A stretch of 64,000 bases of DNA from Bog-473 sp963751335 (GTDB taxonomy: Bacteria; Actinomycetota; Acidimicrobiia; Acidimicrobiales; RAAP-2). Below are positions 52,985-64,000 of this stretch, piece after piece. The translations under genes and the position numbers were made by a program. Location of the stretch: the NCBI GenBank assembly GCA_963751335.1, contig CAVVUB010000007.1:310001-374000 (forward strand), given 5' to 3'. How positions within the stretch are numbered: position 1 is the first letter of the stretch; each line of letters opens with the position of its first letter. Below the pieces are notes generated by a model, which searched no databases, had not been told where the DNA came from, and was given only the letters and a program-made list of their open reading frames with translations.

Positions 52985-53665
52985 TCAGGCGGCCGTGCGC
53001 GCGCCGGCCGCGCCGGTCAGGGCGCGCAGGAGGACAAGGCCGTCCTCGGAGCCGAGCAGCGCCGAGCTGGCCCGCTCGGGGTGGGGCATGAGACCGACCA
53101 CGTTGCCGGCTTCGTTGGCGACGCCGGCGATGGCGTCCACCGACCCGTTGGGGTTGTCCGCGTAGCGCAGGACGATGCGCTCCTCGTTTTGCAGGCGGCG
53201 CAACGTCTGGCCGTCGCAGGTGTAGTTGCCCGAGAAGTGGTTGATCGGGATCACCAGCTCGTCACCCAGCTCGCTGCCCGAGGTGAGGAGCGACGCGGTC
53301 GAGGTCACCACGAGTCGGGCCGGCTCGCACAGGAAACGCAGGCGCCCGTTCTTCTGGAGCGCGCCGGGCAGCAGCCCCGCCTCGGTCAGGACCTGGAAGC
53401 CGTTGCAGATGCCGACCACGGGCCCACCCGAGCGGGCGAAGGCAGCCACCGCCTCCATCACCGGCGAGAAGCGGGCCAGGGCGCCGGGGCGCAGGTAGTC
53501 GCCGTGGGCGAAGCCGCCGGGCAGCACGACCGCGTCGACCTGGCCCACGTCGGCGTCGCCGTGCCAGAGCAACGCGCCCTGCGCCCCGGCCGCCTCGAGC
53601 GCCTGCACGACATCGTGCTCGCAGTTGGTGCCGGGGAAGACGACGACGCCGATGCGCGGCGCCAA
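52985..53665 (-). CDS. purQ: Phosphoribosylformylglycinamidine synthase subunit PurQ
   Basis: A 226-residue class I glutamine amidotransferase that feeds ammonia to PurL. VVVFPGTNCEHDV opens the protein, VGICNGFQVL holds the nucleophilic Cys, and LMPHPER the catalytic His and Glu. The start is a TTG at 53665, one base after the purS stop; no ATG is available. Last gene of the six-gene chain. PurL itself is encoded 14 kb away on the other strand. Confidence 0.95.
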   Translation of the reverse strand: MAPRIGVVVFPGTNCEHDVVQALEAAGAQGALLWHGDADVGQVDAVVLPGGFAHGDYLRPGALARFSPVMEAVAAFARSGGPVVGICNGFQVLTEAGLLPGALQKNGRLRFLCEPARLVVTSTASLLTSGSELGDELVIPINHFSGNYTCDGQTLRRLQNEERIVLRYADNPNGSVDAIAGVANEAGNVVGLMPHPERASSALLGSEDGLVLLRALTGAAGARTAA

Positions 53666-53666
53666 T

Positions 53667-53918
53667 TCAGATCGCCTCGACCTCGAGCCGGCTCTGCTCG
53701 ATCACGGGGTTGGCCAGCAATCGGTCGGCCAGGTCGCTCGCCGTGGAGCGGGCCGCCGTCTCGTCGGCCGCGTCCACCTCGAAACTGAACGAGCGCCCCG
53801 CCCGCACATGGGCCACACTGTCGAAGCCCAGGGCCGGCAGCGCCCGCTCGATGGTCGCACCCTCCGGATCGGCGATCCCGGGCCGCAACTGGACCTCGAC
53901 GCGAGCCCGGAACTTCAT
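53667..53918 (-). CDS. purS: Phosphoribosylformylglycinamidine synthase subunit PurS
   Basis: An 83-residue protein, the usual PurS size, which bridges PurL and PurQ. MKFRARVEVQLRPGIADPEGATI and the DLADRLLANPVIEQSRLEV end are typical. The ATG at 53918 overlaps the purC stop (ATGA). The product is short but clearly coding from position and family pattern. Confidence 0.93.
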   Translation of the reverse strand: MKFRARVEVQLRPGIADPEGATIERALPALGFDSVAHVRAGRSFSFEVDAADETAARSTASDLADRLLANPVIEQSRLEVEAI

Positions 53919-54819
53919 GTGGGGGCACCGTACCAGTCGGCCAACGTGCGTCCGGTGACGCGTTCGTAGGCCTCGACGTAACGGGCCGACATGGCCCCCA
54001 CCACATCGGGCGGGAGCGGGGGCGGCGGCGGCGTGCGGTCCCAGGGCTGGGCGGCCAGCCAGTCGCGCAGCGGCTGCTTGTCGAACGCGGGGGGCGTGGT
54101 GCCGGGCACCACTTGATCGGCCGGCCACAGACGGGAGGAGTCGGGCGTGCACACTTCGTCGCACAGGCAGAGCACCTCGTCGACGTAGCCCAGCTCGAAT
54201 TTGGTGTCGGCCAGAATGATGCCGGCCGCCGCGGCGCGGGTGGCGGCCCGGGTGTAGAGCTCGAGGCAGATGGCGCGGGCGGCCTCGGCCGCCTCCCGTC
54301 CCACCAGGTCGACGGCCGCCCCGAAGTCGATGTTGAGGTCGTGGCCCTCGGTGGCCTTCGTCGACGGGGTGAACATGGGCTCGGGCAACCGGCTCGCCAG
54401 CTGCAGTCCGGCTCCCATGGCGGTGCCGTGCACCGTCCCCGCGCGCTCGTACTCCCCCCAGGCCTGCCCGGCCAGGTAGCCGCGCACGATGCACTCGAGG
54501 TCGAGCATGGTCGCCCGGCGGACCAGGGAGGCCCGACCCGCCCACTCGGCCGGGAGGGCCACACCGAGTTCCGCCTCGATCACCATCGGATCCACCGCGA
54601 TGACGGAGCCGGGAACCACGTCGGCCATCTCCTCGCACCAGAAATCGGTCATGGCGGTGAGCACCCGGCCCTTGTCGGGGATGGGCTCGGCCATGATCAC
54701 GTCGAAGGCGCTGACCCGGTCCGAGGCCACCATGAGCAGGCGTTCGGGGCCGGCGTCGTAGAGCTCGCGCACCTTGCCCGAGTGCACCCGGGGCAGCTCG
54801 GCGGCGGAGGGCGCGGCGG

Positions 54820-54823
<4 letters not shown>
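53915..54823 (-). CDS. purC: Phosphoribosylaminoimidazole-succinocarboxamide synthase PurC
   Basis: A 302-residue SAICAR synthetase that adds aspartate to CAIR. VHSGKVRELYDAG, MVASDRVSAFDVIMAEPIPDKG, RATMLDLECIVRGYLAGQAW, KATEGHDLNIDF and ADTKFELGYVDE (C-terminal metal/ATP site) match the bacterial type with the longer insertion used by actinobacteria. GTG start at 54823 overlaps the purB stop by 4 bp. The upstream open frame is antisense-like shadow. Confidence 0.95.
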
Positions 54824-56120
<1,297 letters not shown>

Positions 56121-56124
<4 letters not shown>

Positions 56125-57392
56125 CGGTCGTCCTTGCGCGTGGCCGCGGCGGCGGCCGCGATGTCGCGGCGCATCTGGCGACCCTCCCAGTCGACGGTGC
56201 GGGCGACCGCGTAGGCGTTACGGCGAGCCTCGGCCAGGGTGGGGGCCACCGCCGTCACGTCGAGCACGCGGCCTCCGGCCGTGTAGAAGCTGGCGCCGGC
56301 GTCGTGCCGACGCGTGCCGGCGTGGAAGACGGTCACCCCCTCGACGGGCGAGGTCGGCTGGCCCGAAAGGGCCAGGCCCTCGATGGGGTCGCCCAGGCGT
56401 GGCGCCTCGGGATAGCCGGGTGAGGCCAGCACGACGCAGACCGCGGCGTCGCCCGAGAATTTCGGCGGCTCCACCTCGTCGAGCCTGCCGTTGGCCGCGG
56501 CCAGGAACAACGTGGCGGCGTCGGACTCGAGCAGCGGGAGGACCACCTGGGTCTCGGGGTCGCCGAAGCGCACGTTGTACTCGATGACCTTGGGCCCGTC
56601 CTGGGTGAGCATGAGGCCGGCGTAGAGCACGCCGCGGTAGTCGATGCCCCGGCGGCACAGCTCGTCGACGAGCGGGAGCACGACCGTGTCCAGCAGGCCG
56701 TCGACCGTGGCGCGCTCGAGCCGCATCGGTGCGTAGGCGCCCATGCCGCCGGTGTTGGGCCCGGTGTCGTCGTCGCCGATCCGCTTGAAGTCCTGCGCCG
56801 GGATGAGCGGCACCACGCGCCTGCCGTCGCAGAGCACGAGGAGCGAGCACTCCTCACCCGCGAGCCCCTCTTCGATGACCACGGTGCGCCCGGCATCGCC
56901 GAAGGCGGCGCCCGAGAGTTTGGCCGTGACGTCCTCGCGGGCCTCGTCGAGGGAATGGGCCACCCGCACGCCCTTGCCGCCGGCCAGACCGTCGGTCTTG
57001 ATCACCCACGGCCCGGGCAGTGACTCGAGGAAGGCGAACGCCTCGTCCGCCTGGAGGTCGTCGAAGGCGCGGTGGCGCGCCGAGGGCACGCCGGCCTCCG
57101 CCAGCACCTCCTTCATGAAGGCCTTGGAGCCCTCGAGCAGGGCGCCGTCGGCCCCGGGGCCGAGGACAACCTTCCCCGCGGCCCGGAGGTTGTCGGCCAG
57201 GCCGGCCACGAGCGGAGCCTCGGGCCCCACCACGTAGAGGTCGGCCTCGATCTCCTCGACCGGTGACTCGTCCAGCTCGATCGGCGCCGCCATGCCGGGG
57301 TTGCCCGGCGCGACCACCACGTCGGCGGTGCGGGCCAGCGTGTGGGCGAGCGCATGCTCGCGCCCTCCGCTGCCAACGACGCAGACCCTCAC
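56121..57392 (-). CDS. purD: Phosphoribosylamine-glycine ligase PurD
   Basis: A 423-residue ATP-grasp ligase producing GAR. It begins with GTG at 57392 (VRVCVVGSGGREHALAHTL), overlapping the purA stop; the open frame further upstream is antisense to purA. WVIKTDGLAGGKGV is the ATP-grasp loop, and GPNTGGMGAYAP and KVIEYNVRFGDPETQ are diagnostic. Operon-internal, coupled on both sides. Confidence 0.96.
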
Positions 57393-58672
57393 GCGGTGGC
57401 GAAGGACACGGTCTGTTCGCGCCCGGGACCCACGCCGACCAAGCGGACCGGCACACCGATCTGTGCCGCCAGGAAGGCCACATAGTCGCGGGCGGCGGCC
57501 GGCATGTCGTCCGGCGAGGTGGCCGCGGTGAGGTCGGTGCGCCACCCGGGCAGCTCCTCGTAGACCGGCACCGCCTTGTGGAAGGTCGACTGGTGGTAGG
57601 GCAGGTGGGTGTAGCGGATGCCGTCGGCCTCGTAGGCCACGCACACCTTGACCGACTCGAAGGTGTCGAGGACGTCGAGCTTGGTCAACGCCACCTCGGT
57701 CATCGAGTTGAGCCGCACCGCCTGGCGCAGCATGACGGCGTCGAACCAGCCGCACCGGCGCTTGCGCCCGGTGTTGGTGCCGAACTCCTGCCCCCGCTCG
57801 ACCAGCAGGTCGCCGACGTCTTTCTCCTGCTCGGTCGGGAACGGCCCGGCGCCGACCCGGGTCACGTACGCCTTGGCGATGCCGATGACCCGCTCGATGT
57901 CGCGGGGCCCCAGGCCGCTGCCCGTACAGGCGCCGCCGGCCACCGGGTTGGAGGAGGTCACGAAGGGATAGGTGCCGTGGTCGAGGTCCAAGAAGGTGGC
58001 CTGGGCTCCTTCGAGGAGAACCTCGCGGCCCTGGTCGAGGGCGTCGTGCACCATGCCCACGGTGTCGCCGACCATCGGCTCGATGCGCGGGGCGTACTCG
58101 CCCAGGTACCGATCGGCGATGTCCTTGGCGTCGAGGGGCAGGCGGTTGTACACCTTGGCCAGGATGGCGTTCTTCTCCTTGAGGACGACGTCGAGCTTCT
58201 GGCGGAAGATCTTGGGGTCGAAGAGGTCTTGCACGCGCAGGCCGACCCGGGTCGCCTTGTCGGCATAGGCCGGCCCGATACCCCGCTTGGTCGTCCCCAG
58301 CGCGTTCTTGCCCAGAAAGCGCTCGGTCACCCGGTCGAGCTCCTGGTGGTAGGGCATGATCAGGTGGGCGTTGCCGCTCACCACCAGGCGGCTGGTGTCG
58401 ATGCCCCGGGCGGCCAGCTCGTCGAGCTCACCGAGCAGCACGGCCGGGTCGACCACGACGCCGTTGCCGATGATGGGGGTGATGCGGTCGTAGAGGATGC
58501 CGCTCGGCACCAGTTGGAGCGAGAAGATCTCACCGTCGACCACGATGCGGTGCCCGGCGTTGTGACCGCCTTGGTACCGGACGACGACATCCATCTCGCC
58601 GGCGAGGAGGTCGGTGAATCTCCCTTTGCCCTCGTCGCCCCACTGGGTCCCGACCACCACGGTTGCGGGCAC
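57389..58672 (-). CDS. purA: Adenylosuccinate synthase PurA
   Basis: A 427-residue GTP-dependent enzyme joining IMP and aspartate. VVVGTQWGDEGKGRFTDLLA is the P-loop region with catalytic Asp, QGGHNAGH supplies the catalytic His, and TTKRGIGPAYADKATRVG is conserved. The GTG at 58672 has GGAGAGA upstream. First gene of the coupled chain purA-purD-purB-purC-purS-purQ; a duplicated 13-bp element lies 41-66 bp before it. Confidence 0.96.
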   Translation of the reverse strand: MPATVVVGTQWGDEGKGRFTDLLAGEMDVVVRYQGGHNAGHRIVVDGEIFSLQLVPSGILYDRITPIIGNGVVVDPAVLLGELDELAARGIDTSRLVVSGNAHLIMPYHQELDRVTERFLGKNALGTTKRGIGPAYADKATRVGLRVQDLFDPKIFRQKLDVVLKEKNAILAKVYNRLPLDAKDIADRYLGEYAPRIEPMVGDTVGMVHDALDQGREVLLEGAQATFLDLDHGTYPFVTSSNPVAGGACTGSGLGPRDIERVIGIAKAYVTRVGAGPFPTEQEKDVGDLLVERGQEFGTNTGRKRRCGWFDAVMLRQAVRLNSMTEVALTKLDVLDTFESVKVCVAYEADGIRYTHLPYHQSTFHKAVPVYEELPGWRTDLTAATSPDDMPAAARDYVAFLAAQIGVPVRLVGVGPGREQTVSFATA

Positions 58673-58712
58673 GCGTCTCTCCGTTCGCTCGGCGCTTCGG
58701 ATTACGCACCAC

Positions 58713-58738
58713 TTTACCCCTCCCCTTTACCCCTCCCC
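58713..58738 (-). repeat. Two exact 13-bp tandem repeats upstream of purA
   Basis: TTTACCCCTCCCC occurs twice in direct succession (plus strand). On the transcribed minus strand it reads GGGGAGGGGTAAA twice, and the second copy is followed by GT, creating a -10-like TAAAGT about 40 bp before the purA start. Regulation of the purine chain through this element is a guess. Confidence 0.5.
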
Positions 58739-60307
58739 GAAACCGGGTCCGATGCGGGGACCGTCGGGTTGAACGGGACGGTCTCAGCACGCGGCGATTG
58801 GCGCCGCCTGGCCGGTGCTTTGCGGAGGGAGCGGGCCTCCAATGGGATCCTTCGTGCAAGCATCTGGCGGGCCTGTCCCGGTACGGCTTAATGTCACCGG
58901 GCCCGGCCACCCCGGTCCGGCCGATCAATGGAGGTACGGATGAAGCCGCGGGGTATGGCCTCTTCTCTCACCGCACGTGTGCTGACCGTCTCTGCGCTCC
59001 TCGCCGGTGTGCTGGCCGTCATCGGGGCCGGCGCCGCCGCCAGCCCGGCCGGGGCGGCGAGCCCGGCACTCACGATCACCCCCACCAGCCTGGTCTTCGG
59101 CAGTGTCACCCTCGGCGACGTCGCGGTGCAGTCCTTCGTCTTCACCAACACCGGCGGCGAGCCCGACGCCATCAGCCCCACGGCCGCCTTCTCCGGCCCC
59201 GACGGGAACGACTTCATCGGAGTCCCCGAGTCCAGCTGTCCCAACGACGGGACCCAGATCGTGCTCCAACCGACTGACACGTGCACGGTCGACGTCGTGT
59301 TCATCCCCGGCGGCCTCGGCGTGCGCAGCACCTCGATCACCTTCAGCGACACGCTGGATTCGGACGCCTCCATCTCGCTCAGCGGTACGGGGACCATCGG
59401 GTACTACCAGGTGAGCTCCGCCGGGAAGGTGGCCGCCTTCGGCGACGCACAGCTGTTCGGGGACGCGTCGCAGCTCCCCCTGAACTCACCCATCGTCAGC
59501 ATGGCCCAGACCGGTGACAACGGGGGCTACTGGCTCGTCGCCTCGGACGGCGGCATCTTCAGCTACGGCGATGCCGGCTTCTTCGGCTCGGCCGGCAGCA
59601 TCCGCCTGAACAAGCCCGTCGTCGGCATGGCCAGCACCGCAGACGGTCAGGGTTACTGGCAAGTCGCGTCGGACGGCGGCATCTTCACCTACGGCGACGC
59701 CAGCTTCTTCGGTTCCACCGGCTCGATCGCACTGAACAAGCCCATCGTGGGCATGGCGCCGACGCCCGACGGCGGCGGCTACTGGCTGGTGGCCTCCGAC
59801 GGGGGCATCTTCGCCTACGGCGACGCGACGTTCTTCGGCTCGACCGGCAGCATCCACCTGAACCAGCCCGTCGTGGGCATGGCGCCGACGCCCGACGGCG
59901 GCGGCTACTGGCTGGTGGCCTCCGACGGGGGCATCTTCGCCTACGGCGACGCGACGTTCTTCGGCTCGACCGGGTCCATCCACCTCAACGAGCCCATCGT
60001 CGGCATGACCGCCATGCCCGACGGGAGTGGCTACTGGTTCACCGCGGCCGATGGCGGGCTCTTCAACTACGGCGACGCCCCCTTCTACGGCAGCAGCGCC
60101 GGGCAGGGCCTGGGCCAGGTCGTGGCCATGACCACCGACGGGCTGCCCACGGCCCAGGCCATCGCAGATGTTCCGGGGCTCCGCGCCGACATTCCCGCCC
60201 TCCGCGGCGATCATCTCCCGGCGTGGCACGCCCCCGGGTCGACGCGCCACGGGCTGAGCGAGGCCCCGAGCAGACCTCGCGGACATCGGGCCGGCGCCGG
60301 CCGGCCC

Positions 60308-62797
<2,490 letters not shown>

Positions 62798-62888
62798 TCG
62801 TTCCCTCTCTTCGTCCTCTTCGTGCTCTTCGTGTTCCTCGTCCTCGTCCTCGTCCTCGTCGTCGTCCGGATCGCCGTCGTAGTCCGGC
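62798..62888 (-). other. Purine-rich hexanucleotide spacer between hspR and clpB
   Basis: On the minus strand this 91-bp gap is dominated by GACGAG units (about five) followed by GAACACGAAGAGCAC-type variants and the clpB ribosome binding site GAGAGGG. In the +1 frame relative to hspR it would encode a run of about 25 Asp/Glu/His residues and stop at TAG 62790-62788, just inside clpB. It may be a simple-sequence leader or a missed acidic tail. Confidence 0.5.
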
Positions 62889-63296
62889 TCAGCCCTGCCG
62901 GGAGCGCCGGTAGGGCACTGGCGCCTGGCGCAGCGGCACCAGGTCCCGGCGGTACTGGCGGTGGGTGGCCGCCACGGCGTCGACCGCCTGGGCCTGCACG
63001 TCGGCGATCTCCTGGCGCAGCCGGGCCACCTCGGCCTCGAGCTGGAGCACCCGGCGCACCCCTTCGAGGTTGAGCCCCGTCGCCGTCAGCTGCTGGATGC
63101 GGCGCAGGCGCTCGAGGTCGCGCTCGGAGAAGCGGCGCGAGCCCCCGCTCGTGCGCGACGGGTCGAGCAGGCCCTTGCGCTCGTAGATGCGCAGGGTCTG
63201 CGGGTGCATGCCGGTCAGCTCCGCCGCCACGGAGATCACGTAGACCGCCGCGTTGACGTCGCGCCCGCCCCCGCCGTTGGCCAGAGCGGCGGCCAT
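62889..63296 (-). CDS. hspR: MerR-family heat-shock repressor HspR
   Basis: A 135-residue repressor. The MerR-type HTH YVISVAAELTGMHPQTLRIYERKGLLDPSRTSGGSRRFSERDLERL is characteristic, followed by a coiled coil (LEAEVARLRQEIADVQAQAVDAV) and a basic end. HspR binds HAIR sites upstream of dnaK and clpB operons with DnaK as co-repressor. The ATG at 63296 shares one base with the dnaJ stop (TGATG). No HAIR element (CTTGAGT-type arms) is visible inside the window, so the operator is probably upstream of dnaK, beyond the right edge. Confidence 0.93.
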   Translation of the reverse strand: MAAALANGGGGRDVNAAVYVISVAAELTGMHPQTLRIYERKGLLDPSRTSGGSRRFSERDLERLRRIQQLTATGLNLEGVRRVLQLEAEVARLRQEIADVQAQAVDAVAATHRQYRRDLVPLRQAPVPYRRSRQG

Positions 63297-64000
63297 CAGC
63301 TCTCCACCGCCTGGCGGGGCGCCGCCTCGGTGACCGCGGCGAGGGACTCCACGGCCGCCCGCTGCTCCTCGGTGAGCTCGGTCGGCACCAGCACGTCGAT
63401 CCTGACCATCAGGTCGCCCGGCTTGCCGTTGCGCCCGGACCCCTTCGGCACGCCCCGGCCGCGCACGCGCAGCACCCGGCCCGACTGCGTGCCCGCCGGC
63501 ACCTTCACGGTGACCTTGCCGTCGAGCGTGGGCACGGTGACGGTGGTGCCGAGCGCCGCCTCGGGGAAGGTGATGGGCACCGTCGTGGTCAGGTTGCGGC
63601 CGCTGCGCCCGAAGGTCGGGTGCTTGCCCACGTGGACCACCACGTAGAGGTCACCGGGCGGAGCCATGCCCTGCCCGGGCGCGCCGCGCCCCTTGACCCG
63701 GATGCGCTGCCCGTCCTCCACGCCGGCGGGGATGCGCACCTTCACGCTGCGCACCTTCTGCTCGCTCCCCGTCCCGTGACAGACCGGGCAGGGAGTGTCG
63801 AAGAGCGTCCCGCGCCCCATGCAGTCGGGGCAGACCGTGCTCAGCGAGAACAGCCCCTGGTTGTCGTTCAGGCTCCCCGTCCCACCACAGCGCGGGCAGG
63901 TGTGCGTCGATGTTCCCGGCGCCGCACCCGAGCCGCGGCAGTTCGAGCAGCGGACCTCCTGGGGCACGTTGACCGAGGTGGTGACGCCGTGCACCGCGTC
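63296..64000 (-). CDS. dnaJ: Chaperone protein DnaJ, C-terminal part; 5' end outside window
   Basis: About 234 residues are visible and the frame is open to the right edge, so the J domain and Gly/Phe region are missing. The zinc-finger domain is complete with four repeats: CSNCRGSG, CPRCGGTG, CPDCMGRG and CPVCHGTG. The client-binding domains follow (VRIPAGVEDGQRIRVKGRGAPG, LYVVVHVGKHPTFGRSGRNL). It helps DnaK and, with ClpB, refolds aggregates. Order dnaJ-hspR-clpB with a 1-bp overlap to hspR suggests a dnaK-grpE-dnaJ-hspR-clpB operon extending to the right. Confidence 0.95.
   Translation of the reverse strand, partial: DAVHGVTTSVNVPQEVRCSNCRGSGAAPGTSTHTCPRCGGTGSLNDNQGLFSLSTVCPDCMGRGTLFDTPCPVCHGTGSEQKVRSVKVRIPAGVEDGQRIRVKGRGAPGQGMAPPGDLYVVVHVGKHPTFGRSGRNLTTTVPITFPEAALGTTVTVPTLDGKVTVKVPAGTQSGRVLRVRGRGVPKGSGRNGKPGDLMVRIDVLVPTELTEEQRAAVESLAAVTEAAPRQAVES

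Noticed and set aside
62798..62888. HAIR (HspR operator) upstream of clpB
   Set aside because: No CTTGAGT-N7-ACTCAAG-like inverted repeat is present in the spacer; it is occupied by GACGAG repeats.

Overview
The window is GC-rich bacterial chromosome, most likely from an actinobacterium and probably from class Acidimicrobiia. The grounds are: GTG/TTG starts and 1-4 bp stop/start overlaps throughout; an HspR-ClpB-DnaJ heat-shock block; enzyme families typical of F420-using actinobacteria (LLM flavin oxidoreductase, Ddn-like reductase); LCP/PASTA/DUF4118 envelope proteins; and two secreted proteins built of a 42-residue 'GYWLV.SDGG.F..GDA.FFGS' repeat that I associate with Acidimicrobiia. The class assignment is inference. 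I found no rRNA, tRNA, CRISPR, IS element, phage gene or replication origin.

Layout. 1-2.6 kb: a two-gene PEP-synthase/rifampin-phosphotransferase-like module in which the phosphohistidine domain and the ATP-grasp domain are on separate, overlapping genes and the second carries a cyclic-nucleotide-binding domain. 2.8-7.5 kb: a minus-strand catabolic-type set (DapB-like dehydrogenase, SnoaL-like protein, SDR, TetR regulator) plus an SthA-like flavoprotein. 7.5-18.1 kb: an AAA ATPase behind a duplicated promoter/operator, an LCP ligase, a DinB/SnoaL pair, a Tat-exported glycosidase, HAD and PhoU proteins, and a PadR-membrane protein-Tat esterase cluster. 18.2-36.6 kb: membrane, transport and accessory metabolism genes (DUF4118, PASTA lipoprotein, two DHA2 MFS exporters, ene-reductase, amidase, APH-like kinase, ADH, LLM, epoxide-hydrolase-like and beta-lactamase-like enzymes) and a large YncE/PKD/42-residue-repeat exoprotein. 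36.8-42.1 kb: purL-purF-purM-pyrE. 42.1-52.9 kb: SEC-C protein, cyclase, Ddn-like reductase, a roughly 2,160-residue fibronectin-III exoprotein, TetR regulator, and cell-wall amidase. 53-58.7 kb: the translationally coupled minus-strand chain purA-purD-purB-purC-purS-purQ. 58.9-64 kb: a second 42-residue-repeat exoprotein, clpB, hspR and the 3' part of dnaJ.

The two purine clusters together encode PurL, PurS, PurQ, PurF, PurM, PurD, PurC, PurB and PurA, so most of IMP synthesis and the first step to AMP are here; PurN, PurE/K and PurH are not in the window. Five otherwise well-conserved genes (19.0, 31.2, 32.3, 34.5 and 44.4 kb) are each interrupted by a shift equivalent to a single inserted base. 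The shared direction suggests systematic sequence or assembly error more than decay, and I annotate them as single frameshifted genes.
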